Made by a program: the position numbers and the translations under genes. From the NCBI GenBank assembly GCA_003170595.1, contig PMZA01000221.1, forward strand, positions 17,828-55,250: 37,423 bases of DNA, given 5' to 3'. Positions 26,301 to 34,000 of the stretch are shown here, in pieces. This stretch comes from Armatimonadota bacterium (GTDB taxonomy: Bacteria; Armatimonadota; Zipacnadia; Zipacnadales; FEN-943). The first letter of the stretch is position 1, and the number at the start of each line of letters is the position of its first letter. Below the pieces are notes generated by a model. The model was given only the letters and a program-made list of their open reading frames with translations, made no database searches and was not told the DNA's origin.

Positions 26301-27208
26301 AGCACGCGAACCATGAGCCTCCCATCGACCGGCCCGACGACACTCCTTCCCGGCTCCACATCAAACGCGAATTCCTCCGCCTCCCCGGCCCGCAGGTAAC
26401 GCCGCTCGACGGTGAAGTCGATGGGGGCGATGCGGCGAAACTCCCTCGAGATCTCCTCATCGCTGAGCGCGCGCCGGTAGATGCTCAGGTCGTCGAAGGC
26501 CGCGTTAGCCCGGCCGTCGCGGTTCCATACCTTCGGCATCGATCCCACGTAGAACCGCTGGATGTCGGCCACCTTCGCATGGACCTTCCCCGCCCGCGGG
26601 ATGCCGTTGACGTAGATCTTCGCCCAGCCAGTCTTGTCCCACGTGATCGCCACGTGCCACCAGTCGCCGCGCATCCACGTATTCCGGCACCGCCACGCGA
26701 GCGAGGCCGAGGGCTTGCCGGCCTCCTCGTGCACATCGCAGCGCAGCCAGTTCCACATGAACAGCCAGAGTCGATCGCATCCGCTATCCGGCGCCACGTC
26801 GCGCGTCGTGAAATCCGGCACGTCACGCCCGCCCAGCGCCGAGAAGAGGAAGTACGTGTCGAACTTGATCGGGTCGGTGAAGTACCCGTCCCAGTCGGGG
26901 CTCACCCAGAACATGACCGTGCCGCCGTCGCCGCTGAAATGCTTTCCGCCGTCGTACTCAAGCAGCGGCATCTGCTCATAGGGCCCCTTCCCGTTCTGGC
27001 CGAGGAAGACCGCCTGCCCGGTCACGCCCGGCACGAAGGTCAGACCGCGAGCGGTTGTAGGCACAGGATTCCCATCCACACACACCTCGGCCGTCGCAGT
27101 GCCGTCGAAGGATGCGTGGAAGCTCGGCCCATTATCAGCGCATGCAATCGCGGTCAGACACGCCAGCCCCAGCCCGAACAGCAAAGTCCCTGCGCGACGG
27201 TTCAGCAT
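23318..27208 (-). CDS. Secreted LamG - TIM-barrel-like - malectin protein (1296 aa)
   Basis: ATG 27208 is chosen over 27226 because GAGGA lies 7 nt upstream of it and a signal peptide (MLNRRAGTLLFGLGLACLTAIAC) begins there. Residues 35-260 form a LamG/concanavalin-like domain (GTVMFWVSPDWDGYF, WWHVAITWDKTGWAKIYVNG, AFDDLSIYRRALSDEEI). Beta-rich sequence follows to about 540. From about 550 to 960 the protein looks like a clan-A type barrel (FRGIDLWCDGHAPYL, LQLQISVSGWYDNSPEY, VVLVPMEDGTFYRWLKHWYG). Residues 1130-1295 match a malectin-type di-glucose-binding fold (AIDCGS, FFPDRKYTVGGYGY, YTVRLYLKVGYEPGAKPSVFVMSVAIEGKKV, CDAIEVIP). I do not recognise the central barrel as a named GH family. Function as a glycan-binding hydrolase is inferred from context. 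Confidence 0.65.
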   Translation of the reverse strand: MLNRRAGTLLFGLGLACLTAIACADNGPSFHASFDGTATAEVCVDGNPVPTTARGLTFVPGVTGQAVFLGQNGKGPYEQMPLLEYDGGKHFSGDGGTVMFWVSPDWDGYFTDPIKFDTYFLFSALGGRDVPDFTTRDVAPDSGCDRLWLFMWNWLRCDVHEEAGKPSASLAWRCRNTWMRGDWWHVAITWDKTGWAKIYVNGIPRAGKVHAKVADIQRFYVGSMPKVWNRDGRANAAFDDLSIYRRALSDEEISREFRRIAPIDFTVERRYLRAGEAEEFAFDVEPGRSVVGPVDGRLMVRVLSDADGKVVGQKEFALKLSRRETLKLPVGKLAVGAYRAECVLTRQAGRFQRSFPLTVYQQLPAAPASHDEVKLGERVVSIDCTKTDDGFVESVPSKVKTAPGVGSYREAGESKWDRFGYEVRIPGADGSPVMLEVTWPDDRERAMSFYMIPKSDWAQHRDRLSGGVQCGGEYPNTGTMQTARYLFYPTEEQYLFEVRTLVPGMAAAAAKLEIYRLAERLPRLALDLPRGMTGRSLGHLDEDQSFETNFGGPQDKSFHRSPLPYGYPIQCFEKLLDYMDYTGQDAMSYSLARYTWSHLDEGPVNDVGDGMRVGGWVDLLLEMMGRRGKHLLGNINVWTMPAQGASQEGLEARVKEGYYRVDRNGKTAATGWEDPGLGDNPSHPAVRAAFLKLVGEMLRRYGKYEAFRGIDLWCDGHAPYLYGSLDMGYDDLTVAAFERDTGIKVPAAEKPEGRFAERYTYLTHDKRAEWLAWRARKNTELLAQADAMVRRTRPGLQLQISVSGWYDNSPEYLDAEQCEDFDFSKFAYENVGLDMAAVKKLPSVVLVPMEDGTFYRWLKHWYGGRENITGELNHNVAKFGVFRNGARSGTSIYLRYFESFMESLKQATYKGYFQNSDPKANGRYFLEDFADAMASQDASQILIGAQPLGTMGRDAETREFASAYRALPVGDFKDVAGMSDPVTARYLNTSGGTYLYAVNLLWSPVTATIDMGSGAGPMTIELKPYELKSFRLASPSVKPRGGHVTVPESTRAWFAARVKELQQEVAALAESGADVAPQKQRLADIHKRVAEGRYADAHRLLVSKLVLGIPEFRKAAADGSLKEKAAMIARSEYAIDCGSAAFYRAKSGRLFFPDRKYTVGGYGYDGSCQSVGRSTAGLIGTDDPALFATEAYDLDAYRFTVKPGKYTVRLYLKVGYEPGAKPSVFVMSVAIEGKKVMTDVDLFTACGSDFRKAMVREFRDVEVRDGVLDIEFSVPPGGAVDPTARLCDAIEVIPQQ

Positions 27209-27243
27209 GGTGGATTCCTCTGACATGGTGCCCTAGGCCTTCG

Positions 27244-27271
27244 ATCATCTCGGCGGACAGCAGAAGGTCAA
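27244..27271 (-). promoter_or_regulatory. Possible sigma-70-type promoter for the LamG-malectin gene
   Basis: On the minus strand TTGACC (27271-27266) is followed after 16 nt by GATGAT (27249-27244). Transcription would start near 27236, leaving about 28 nt before ATG 27208 with its GAGGA site. Such a start would leave almost no leader for the alternative ATG at 27226. Confidence 0.3.
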
Positions 27272-27307
27272 TCTCCCGAGAATCAGCGACCATCGAAGAA
27301 CCGTAGT

Positions 27308-27325
27308 CGCAGCCTTCAGGCTGCG
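27308..27325 (+). repeat. Hairpin CGCAGCC-TTCA-GGCTGCG
   Basis: A perfect 7-bp stem with a TTCA loop, preceded by CCGTAGT. The leader GTAG and the short T-rich loop recall the TGTAGGG palindromes elsewhere in the window, although the arms are different in sequence. It lies between the divergent genes rather than after a stop codon. Confidence 0.65.
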
Positions 27326-27501
27326 GTTGTGGGCGCGTGGTGGGCCTTTGCTTGCGTCGTCCTCGCGATGGCTCTGGCGCGACTTCAGCCGTCAGTATAG
27401 CCTCGCCCCCGACTTCCTCCCAAGGGGCAGGACATCGCCCCTCGGCCCGGAATTACCGCACGCCCAGTTCCCAGGGCAGTCCCAGTAGCGAGGAGCATCT
27501 C

Positions 27502-28668
27502 ATGGGTTATCTCACGACACAGGAACGAGACAAGCGACTGGCCGCGGTCAAGACAATCATGGCCGGGCACGACCTCGACCTTTGCCTGGTCTACTACGAC
27601 GAGTTCAACATCGGCAACGGCTGGTACCTCACCGGCTGGTGCCCGCAGTTCGAAGCCGGCGCGGTACTCGTGCCCCGCGAGGGCGAGTCGATGATCCTGG
27701 GCGGGCCCGAGAGCGAACCCTTCGCCAAGCTCGATAGCGCCATCCCCGAGACGCGCAACTTCCCGGTCTTCATGGTCCCGGACGAGGAGTACCCCAACGC
27801 CGTGATCCTCGATTTCCCCAAGCTCTTCGCCGAACTCAACGCGAAGCTCGGGAAGATCGGCCGCGTCGGCCTCGTTGGCGCGGGACGCATGCCGGCCGAC
27901 TGCTACCGGCAGTTGTCCGAGGGCTTCACCGGCGTGGACCTGGTCGACGTCACCCGCGATTTCGTGGAACTCCGGTACATGAAGTCGCCCTGGGAGATCG
28001 CCCAGATTCGCGAGGCCTTCAAGCTGGCCGACGTCTGCCACGATGCGATGGTGGCGAAGGTCGCCGCCGGCGTGTCCGAGATCGAGGTCGCCGCGGCGGG
28101 AGAATTCGCCGCCCGTTCGCGTGGCGCCAGCGGCTTCGGCTTCTCTGCCATCGTCGGCAGCGGCGCGAGGAGCAACGCGGTCGTCCCCACCGCCAGCGCA
28201 AAGAAACTCATCGCCGGCGAATCGGTCATGCTCGGCATCGCGCCCAAAGTCCAGGGCTACGCCGGCACCTTCGGCCACACCCTCCCGGTCTCCGGCAGCA
28301 ACACCGCCCAGCAGGACGAATGTCTGAAGCATCTGAAGGAGGCCTTCTGGCTGACCCGCGAGCAGTTGGTCGTCGGCAAGACCGGCAAGGAAGTCGACGC
28401 CCCGGCCCGCGCGTATTTCGAGAAGCACGGCTTCTCGAAATACCTGGTCTGCCCCTTCGCCCATACCGTCGGCCTGCACGAAGCCGAGTCACCCTTCTTC
28501 GGCCCGGGCAGCGAGGACGTGCTGGTGCCCGGGATGACCGTCTGCATCGACGTCAGCTTCTTCGGCCACCCGGACTTCAACGGCGCCCGGATCGAGACGG
28601 GCTACGAGATCACCGCCGCCGGCGCAGTCCCGTTCAGCGAGAAGATGGAGAAGCTCTTCGCGCTCTAG
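27502..28668 (+). CDS. M24 'pita-bread' family protein (creatinase/aminopeptidase P-like) lacking metal ligands
   Basis: 388 residues from ATG 27502; AGGAG at 27491-27495 is 6 nt upstream, while the frame open from 27337 is non-coding in character. Residues 1-140 fit the creatinase N-terminal domain and 155-388 the M24 catalytic domain, with the usual linker LRYMKSPWEIAQIREA. Active M24 metallopeptidases use Asp, Asp, His, Glu, Glu. Here the first two Asp are absent (MLGIAPKVQGYAGTFGHT, 243-260), His321 is kept in AHTVGLHE, the next Glu is Asp350, and Glu365 is kept in GARIETGYEI. The catalytic His normally in the SGxN...H segment is also missing (GSGARSNAVVPTAS). Peptidase activity is therefore unlikely. 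It may act like metal-free creatinase on a C-N bond, or be a non-catalytic binding protein. No signal peptide. Confidence 0.8.
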   Translation: MGYLTTQERDKRLAAVKTIMAGHDLDLCLVYYDEFNIGNGWYLTGWCPQFEAGAVLVPREGESMILGGPESEPFAKLDSAIPETRNFPVFMVPDEEYPNAVILDFPKLFAELNAKLGKIGRVGLVGAGRMPADCYRQLSEGFTGVDLVDVTRDFVELRYMKSPWEIAQIREAFKLADVCHDAMVAKVAAGVSEIEVAAAGEFAARSRGASGFGFSAIVGSGARSNAVVPTASAKKLIAGESVMLGIAPKVQGYAGTFGHTLPVSGSNTAQQDECLKHLKEAFWLTREQLVVGKTGKEVDAPARAYFEKHGFSKYLVCPFAHTVGLHEAESPFFGPGSEDVLVPGMTVCIDVSFFGHPDFNGARIETGYEITAAGAVPFSEKMEKLFAL

Positions 28669-28695
28669 CGATCCGCCTTTGCGGGGCTTGCGGAG

Positions 28696-28744
28696 GGGCC
28701 GAGTAGGGTGCCGACCGAAGGTCAGCGGGTCCCCTACCCGGCCC
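28696..28744 (+). repeat. Long imperfect hairpin after the M24 gene
   Basis: GGGCCG-A-GTAGGG (28696-28708) pairs with CCCTAC-C-CGGCCC (28732-28744), 12 pairs with one mismatch. Inside it GACC-GAA-GGTC (28713-28723) forms a second small stem. It starts 27 nt after the stop at 28668 and could act as a transcription terminator or as another mobile palindrome. No T-run follows directly. Confidence 0.6.
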
Positions 28745-28780
28745 TCGCTTTGGCCTTCGCCTTTCGCCTTGATGGTTTCT

Positions 28781-28816
28781 GCTTGCTGTAGGGCGGGGCT
28801 TTACGCCCCGCCGCGC
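28781..28816 (+). repeat. Palindromic repeat, full copy
   Basis: GCTTGC-TGTAG then stem GGCGGGGC (28792-28799), loop TTTAC, stem GCCCCGCC (28805-28812), tail GCGC. The core is identical to the copy at 8586-8615. It is preceded by a CT-rich run (TTTGGCCTTCGCCTTTCGCC) and follows a separate, longer hairpin. Confidence 0.8.
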
Positions 28817-28865
28817 TCTTGATCCGCACGTCCCGCTTCTTAGAACGTCGAGGAGCCTTTACTCG

Positions 28866-30884
28866 TTGCCAGACCAACCCGACCCTGACCCTATCACCAA
28901 TATCGCACCAACGCCGGCCCCTACGCCGTCGCCCGCGATCGCCAAGGACCCGCGCATGCGCGGGCTCACCCTGCGCTCGGGCCTCATCGCCCTCATCCTC
29001 ATCCCCGTCAACGCCTACTGGGTGATCATGATGGAGGTGGTCCGTTATGAGGGCCACCCGACCACGATCTCCCTCTTCTTCAACACCGTCTTCCTCCTCG
29101 CCGTCCTCTCGGCCGCCAACAGCCTCTTCGCCCGCGTCTGGCCCAGGATCGCCCTCCACCGCAACGAGCTACTGGTCATCTACTGCATGCTCTGCATCTC
29201 CTCCGCCCTGGGCAGCCACGACCTCATCGAGGTCCTCACGCCTCAGATCATCTGCCCCTACGAGTTCGCCACCCCGGAGAACAAGTGGGAAGACCTCTTC
29301 TTCAAGCAGCTTCCGCCCTACCTGTTCGTCAACAACCCCAAGATCTACGATCCCGCCTTCCTCGGCGGCACGACCTTCGGCACCGTCGCCCGCCTGCAGG
29401 CTTGGTCGACGCCCCTGCTCAACTGGGGTGCCTTCCTCTTCGCCCTCACCCTCGTGATGCTGGGCATGAACTCCATCCTTCGCCGCCGCTGGACTGAACG
29501 CGAGAGGCTGACTTACCCCATCACGTACTTGCCCATCGAGATGACCACCACTAACGGTGGGCTCTGGCGCAACTGGTGGATGTGGGGCGCCTTCATCGTC
29601 GTGGCCCTGATCACCACGGTCAACAACCTGCACAACCTCTACCCGATGGTGCCCCTCATCAAGACGCGGGTCATCCACTACGACGCCTACATGGCCTCGA
29701 TCTTCCAGGGCTTCCCCTGGTACGCCCTCGCCGGTACCCGCATCAGCTTCTACCCCTTCGCCATCGGCATGGGCATGCTCCTGCCCACCGACCTCGCCTT
29801 CTCCTGCTGGTTCTTCTACCTCTTCTGGGCGGCGCAGAGGCTCCTTGCGACCGTCCTTGGGCTAGGCGGCATCCCTGAGTTTCCCTATGTCGCCGAGCAG
29901 TCGGCCGCGGCCTACATCGCCCTCGCCCTCTTCGCGCTTTACATGGCCAAGGACCACCTTCGCGACGTCTGGGATGGCCTGCGCGGTCATCTTACTTCCG
30001 GCGACGCTAGCGACCAGGGCGAGCCCATGCGCCACCGCGTCTCGGCGTGGATGATCGGCCTGAGCCTCCTCTTCCTCCTCGGCTTTTCGCTGAGGATGGG
30101 CATGTGGGCTTCCGTCGCCATCGCGGTCTTCATGATCTACTTCCTGTATTCCCTGACCATCACCCGCGTCCGCGCCGAGCTTGGTCCGCCCGCCCATGAT
30201 CTCCACATGGCCGGCCCCGACCAGGTCCTCACCAACATCCTCGGCAGCAACGGCCGCATCCTCCCGGCGAAACAGCTTGTGGACCTGAAGCTCTACTTCT
30301 GGTTCAACCGCGCCTACCGCTCGCACCCGATGCCCATCCAGCTCGAGTCCTTCAAGATCGCCGACCACGTCGGCATCCCCCTCGGCGCGATGAATCAGGC
30401 CCTCATCATCGCCGCGGTCCTGGGCATCATCTCCGCCTTCTGGGCTGAGACGCAGGTCTACTACGTCTACGGCATCTCGACGAAGATGAGCTTCGTCGCC
30501 AAGATTTTCGGCACCGAGCCTTTCGGCCAGCTTCAGTCCTGGCTGAGCAACGGCCAGCCGCCCAACTTCGGCAAGGCCGGCGCCTACGTTGTGGGTCTCG
30601 TGGCGACGCTGGTGGGCATGGCGCTACGGGTGCGCTACCTGTGGTGGCCCTTCCACCCGGTCGGCTACGCGATCTCGTCGAGTTGGTCGATGAACTGCCT
30701 GTGGCTGCCGATCTTCATCGCGTGGCTGGTGAAGTGGGCGGTGCTGAGGTACTTCGGCTATCAGAGCTACCAGAAGGTCATCCCGGTGGCGCTTGGATTG
30801 ATCCTCGGCGAGTTCCTCGTCGGCGGAGCCTGGCTCCTGGCCGGCTGGATCTTCAACTTCAACGCCTACGCCTTCTGGGTCTAG
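28866..30884 (+). CDS. Polytopic membrane protein, DUF6785/DUF6784-like, possible transporter
   Basis: 672 residues from TTG 28866, supported by AGGAG at 28851-28855 ten bases upstream; the next Met (28955) would remove the Pro-rich tail DPITNIAPTPAPTPSP. About 13-15 hydrophobic segments span the protein from residue 38 to the end. Recognisable blocks are RRRWTERERLTYPITYLPIEMT after the fourth segment, RAELGPPAHDLHMAGPDQVL in the middle, and FHPVGYAISSSWSMNCLWLPIFIAWLVKW with ALGLILGEFLVGG near the end. I recall these from the DUF6785/DUF6784 proteins of Planctomycetota and related phyla, which distantly resemble oligopeptide-type transporters. No transport substrate is known. It follows the M24 gene and is the only obvious membrane-transport candidate in the window. 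Confidence 0.7.
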   Translation: MPDQPDPDPITNIAPTPAPTPSPAIAKDPRMRGLTLRSGLIALILIPVNAYWVIMMEVVRYEGHPTTISLFFNTVFLLAVLSAANSLFARVWPRIALHRNELLVIYCMLCISSALGSHDLIEVLTPQIICPYEFATPENKWEDLFFKQLPPYLFVNNPKIYDPAFLGGTTFGTVARLQAWSTPLLNWGAFLFALTLVMLGMNSILRRRWTERERLTYPITYLPIEMTTTNGGLWRNWWMWGAFIVVALITTVNNLHNLYPMVPLIKTRVIHYDAYMASIFQGFPWYALAGTRISFYPFAIGMGMLLPTDLAFSCWFFYLFWAAQRLLATVLGLGGIPEFPYVAEQSAAAYIALALFALYMAKDHLRDVWDGLRGHLTSGDASDQGEPMRHRVSAWMIGLSLLFLLGFSLRMGMWASVAIAVFMIYFLYSLTITRVRAELGPPAHDLHMAGPDQVLTNILGSNGRILPAKQLVDLKLYFWFNRAYRSHPMPIQLESFKIADHVGIPLGAMNQALIIAAVLGIISAFWAETQVYYVYGISTKMSFVAKIFGTEPFGQLQSWLSNGQPPNFGKAGAYVVGLVATLVGMALRVRYLWWPFHPVGYAISSSWSMNCLWLPIFIAWLVKWAVLRYFGYQSYQKVIPVALGLILGEFLVGGAWLLAGWIFNFNAYAFWV

Positions 30885-30904
30885 TACTGACCCGCTGGGC
30901 GTTG

Positions 30905-30940
30905 GCTTGCTGTAGGGCGGGGATTTATTCCCCGCCGCGC
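30905..30940 (+). repeat. Palindromic repeat, A/T-arm variant
   Basis: GCTTGC-TGTAG then stem GGCGGGGA (30916-30923), loop TTTAT, stem TCCCCGCC (30929-30936), tail GCGC. TGTAG begins 26 nt after the stop at 30884. It is followed by a CT-rich run of CGCCCTT-like units to about 31010. Confidence 0.8.
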
Positions 30941-31010
30941 TTTTCGCCTTTGCCCTTCCGCTCTTCGCCCTTCCGCACATCGCCCGAAGGACCGTCGCCC
31001 TTCCCATCGA
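30941..31010 (+). repeat. CT-rich degenerate tandem tract next to the palindrome
   Basis: Runs of TTCGCCTTTGCCCTTCCG, TCTTCGCCCTTCCG and CGTCGCCCTTCCC form a loose 7-14 base periodicity. Similar but shorter runs precede the palindromes at 3162, 8580 and 28781, so the tract seems to be part of the same dispersed element. No coding potential is supported. Confidence 0.45.
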
Positions 31011-31063
31011 AGCTTACCGCGCGTAGACTCAGCCTTGGCCTTACCCTTGGAGGCATCCGTCTC

Positions 31064-34000
31064 ATGCCGTTCTTCAGGCGAGGGCACATGTCAGTCGCCA
31101 TCGCGTTTCTCCTGGCCACGTCCTTCGCCCACGCCAACACCTGGGGCGTCCTCACCCGCGACGGCGGGGGCCGCCAGGTCGCGCCCTACCTCTCCTCCCT
31201 CGCCAGCGGGGAGCCCTCTGTCGGCGCCCTCCGTTCCACGACCTTCAAGCTCGACGCCGACACGATCTCCTTCACGATCTGCGGCTGGGACGGCGCGCCG
31301 GGCCAGCCTCGCCTGCGCAACCACTTCGCCCTCTGCGACGCTGAGAGCGGCCTCGCCCTCCGCCAGGTCTCGCCGCCCGCCACCGACGCGATGACCCCGG
31401 TCCACTGGGACGTCGTCGAGCTTATCGGCCGCCAAGTCTACTTCCGCGCCATCGATGGCGTGTCCGACCAGGCCTTCGCCTGGATGGGCGTAGCCGACGT
31501 GCGCGTTGGCGACCGCGACCTCACGCCCAGGCTCACTCCCGGCCACCTGCCCGCGGGGTGGACCGAGGAGTCCCGCCCGCCCGGCTTATCTGTGGACGAC
31601 TGGCTGGCCTGCAAGCCGGCCTCGTCCCGCCTGGCGATCGAGATGGATAGCACGGCGCCCACCTGGGGTGTCATCACGATCAACGGCGAGCGGCGCGAGT
31701 GCAAGCCCTACCTGTCCTCCCTCCGCGGCGGGGAAACTGGCACCGGCGCCGTCCGTTCGCCCGTCTTCGTCCTCGCCTCGCCCAAGTACACTTTCGTCGC
31801 CATGGGCGCCGACAGCCCCACCTGCGACGCCGGCCTCAACTCCTTCCAGCTTGTCGACGCGACCACCTTCGAGGTCCTGCGCACGGCCGAGCCGCCGGGC
31901 GGCAACACCCTCGTCCCGCTGTCGTGGAACACCTCCGACCTGGTCGGACGCCGCGTCTTCTTCCGCGCCGTCGACACCAACACCGCCGGCGGCTATGCCT
32001 GGATGGGCTGCGACGACGTGCCCCTCGGTGCGGGCAAGGTTGCCCACTTCGCCGACTCCGCCGCCCTCACTGGTTGGCGCGAGGAGGGCCAGCCCGAGAG
32101 CCTCCTCGCGGGTGTGGCCGCCGCCCCACGCAGCCTCCGCGAGATGGTCGAGGCCGAGTGGCTCAACGAGGATGTCCGCCGCGGCGTCCGTTGGTCGCTC
32201 TGGGAGCAGAACCCGCCAGCCGCGCCCTATCTCCTGCACCGGCTCGTTGTCATCATGGACGCCGACTTCGCCCGCGCCCGATCGCTCCTGCGTGACTTTG
32301 CCGGCGCGGGAGTGAAGCCCGACGATCTGGCCGCCTTCCGCGCCACCTTCACCCGGTTGAACCAGCGCTTTTCCGCCCTCCAGGGCAAGCCGCAGGGCAT
32401 CAAGGACTGGCAGGCTCTCCGCCACGACCAGCGCGTCGCCCTCCGCGACCTGGCCTTCCGCAACCCGCGCCTGTCCTTCCCGGCGCTCCTTTTCGTCAAA
32501 CGCTTCACGCAGCAGAGCTATTCCGACATCAACGTCAACCACCACGCCTGGGGCTCGCGTCCGGGCGGCGATCTTTGCCTCCTCACCGGCTTCGGTGCGA
32601 ACGGTGATCCCAAGGTCCGCCCGCTTCTCAGTGGCCGCCTCGGCCCCGGCAATGTCCACGGCATCGACCTCGACTTCGACGCCTCACGCATCGTCTTCGC
32701 CTACGCCCAGTCACTCACCGACCAGCCGCCCGACGGCTGGCTGAGCCGTCAGGCCACCTTTGACCTTCACCGCACCGTCGGCCTCCTCCACCTCTACGAG
32801 ATGTCTCCCGACGGCTCCAGGTTGACCCAGCTCACCCGCGGCGAGTGGAGCGATCTCAACCCCTGCTATCTTCCCAACGGCGACCTCGCCTTCGAGTCCG
32901 AGCGTTGCGCCCTGGAGATCGAGTGCAACGAGGGCGACAAGGACGAGCCGACGACCAATCTCTACGCCTACCGCCGCGCCGGCGGCACTATCGACCGACT
33001 GACCCTCACCAAGGACGGCGACTGGTACCCCCGCGTCCTTCCCGACGGCAGCATCGTCTATTCGCACTGGGAGTACCAGGAACGCAGCCTGATGTTCATG
33101 CACTCCCTCTGGTTCTGCCGCCCCGATGGCACCGGCGCCGACAATTTCGTCAAGCAGCACTTCGACTATCCGGTGACGCTGACCGTGCCTCGCCCTATCC
33201 CCGGCAGTGAGAAGCTCCTCGCCATCGCCGGCGGCCATCACACCCTCGCCGCCGGGCCCGTGGTCATCGTCGATCGCGCGAAGGGCATGAACAACCCCGA
33301 CTGCCTCGAGCGCGTCACCGGCCCCGACGTCTGGCCCGAACTCGGCGGCGCCGCCCCGGGCCCATCGACCGCCGGCTGGCACGCCTCGCCCGGTCAGGGC
33401 TGGTACATGGACCCCTATCCGCTCTCGGCCACGACCTACCTCGCGTCCTATTGCGACGGCGGCATGCAGGACGAGGCGGGCTACGCGCTCTATCTGATGG
33501 ACGTCTACGGCGGCAAGGAACTCCTCTACCGCGATCCCTCCATCTCCTCGGTCATGCCCATCCCGCTCAAGCCGCGCATGCGCCCGCCCAACCTGTGGAG
33601 CAACCGCGATCCAAAGATGGCCGACGCCCGCCTTATCGCCACCAACGTGGCCTCCGGCGTCGAGGGCGTGGCCCCCGGCGAAGTAAAGTTCCTCCGCATC
33701 GCCGAGCCCGTGCCCTGGTCCTATAGCAACGTCACTGGCGGCCAGCGCTACGATCCCGACGCCAAGGCCACGGGCGTCAACTGGACCCCGGTGCGCATCC
33801 TCGGCACCGTCCCGGTCGAGGCCGACGGCTCCGCGCAGTTCCGCGTCCCGGCCGACACGGGCCTCTACTTCCAGGCCCTCGACGCCCAGGGCCGCGAGGT
33901 CCGCCGCATGCGGACCTACATCAGCTTCCGCGCCGGCGAGGTGCGAAGCTGCACTGGCTGCCACGAGACCCGCAACGAGGCGCCCTCCATCCCGCGCAGC

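Larger units (their letters stand above)
27209..27501. other. Divergent intergenic region with one palindrome
   Basis: The longest gene-free stretch in the window (293 bases). It must hold the promoters of the divergent LamG-malectin and M24 genes. Apart from the candidate minus-strand promoter and the hairpin at 27308-27325, I see only a TATAGC at 27396-27401 as a weak plus-strand -10 candidate with no convincing -35. No small gene is supported. Confidence 0.5.

Noticed and set aside
27337-27501. N-terminal extension of the M24 frame
   Set aside because: No SD or conserved residues, Pro/Ser/Arg-rich; AGGAG at 27491 and homology from residue 1 favour 27502.
30905-31010. Short CRISPR-like array at the repeat and CT-rich tract
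   Set aside because: There is one palindrome followed by a degenerate CT tract, not regularly spaced identical repeats with unique spacers.
30641-31063. N-terminal extension of the HzsA-related frame
   Set aside because: It lies over the end of the membrane-protein gene and the repeat region; GGAGG at 31049 and the signal peptide set the start at 31064.
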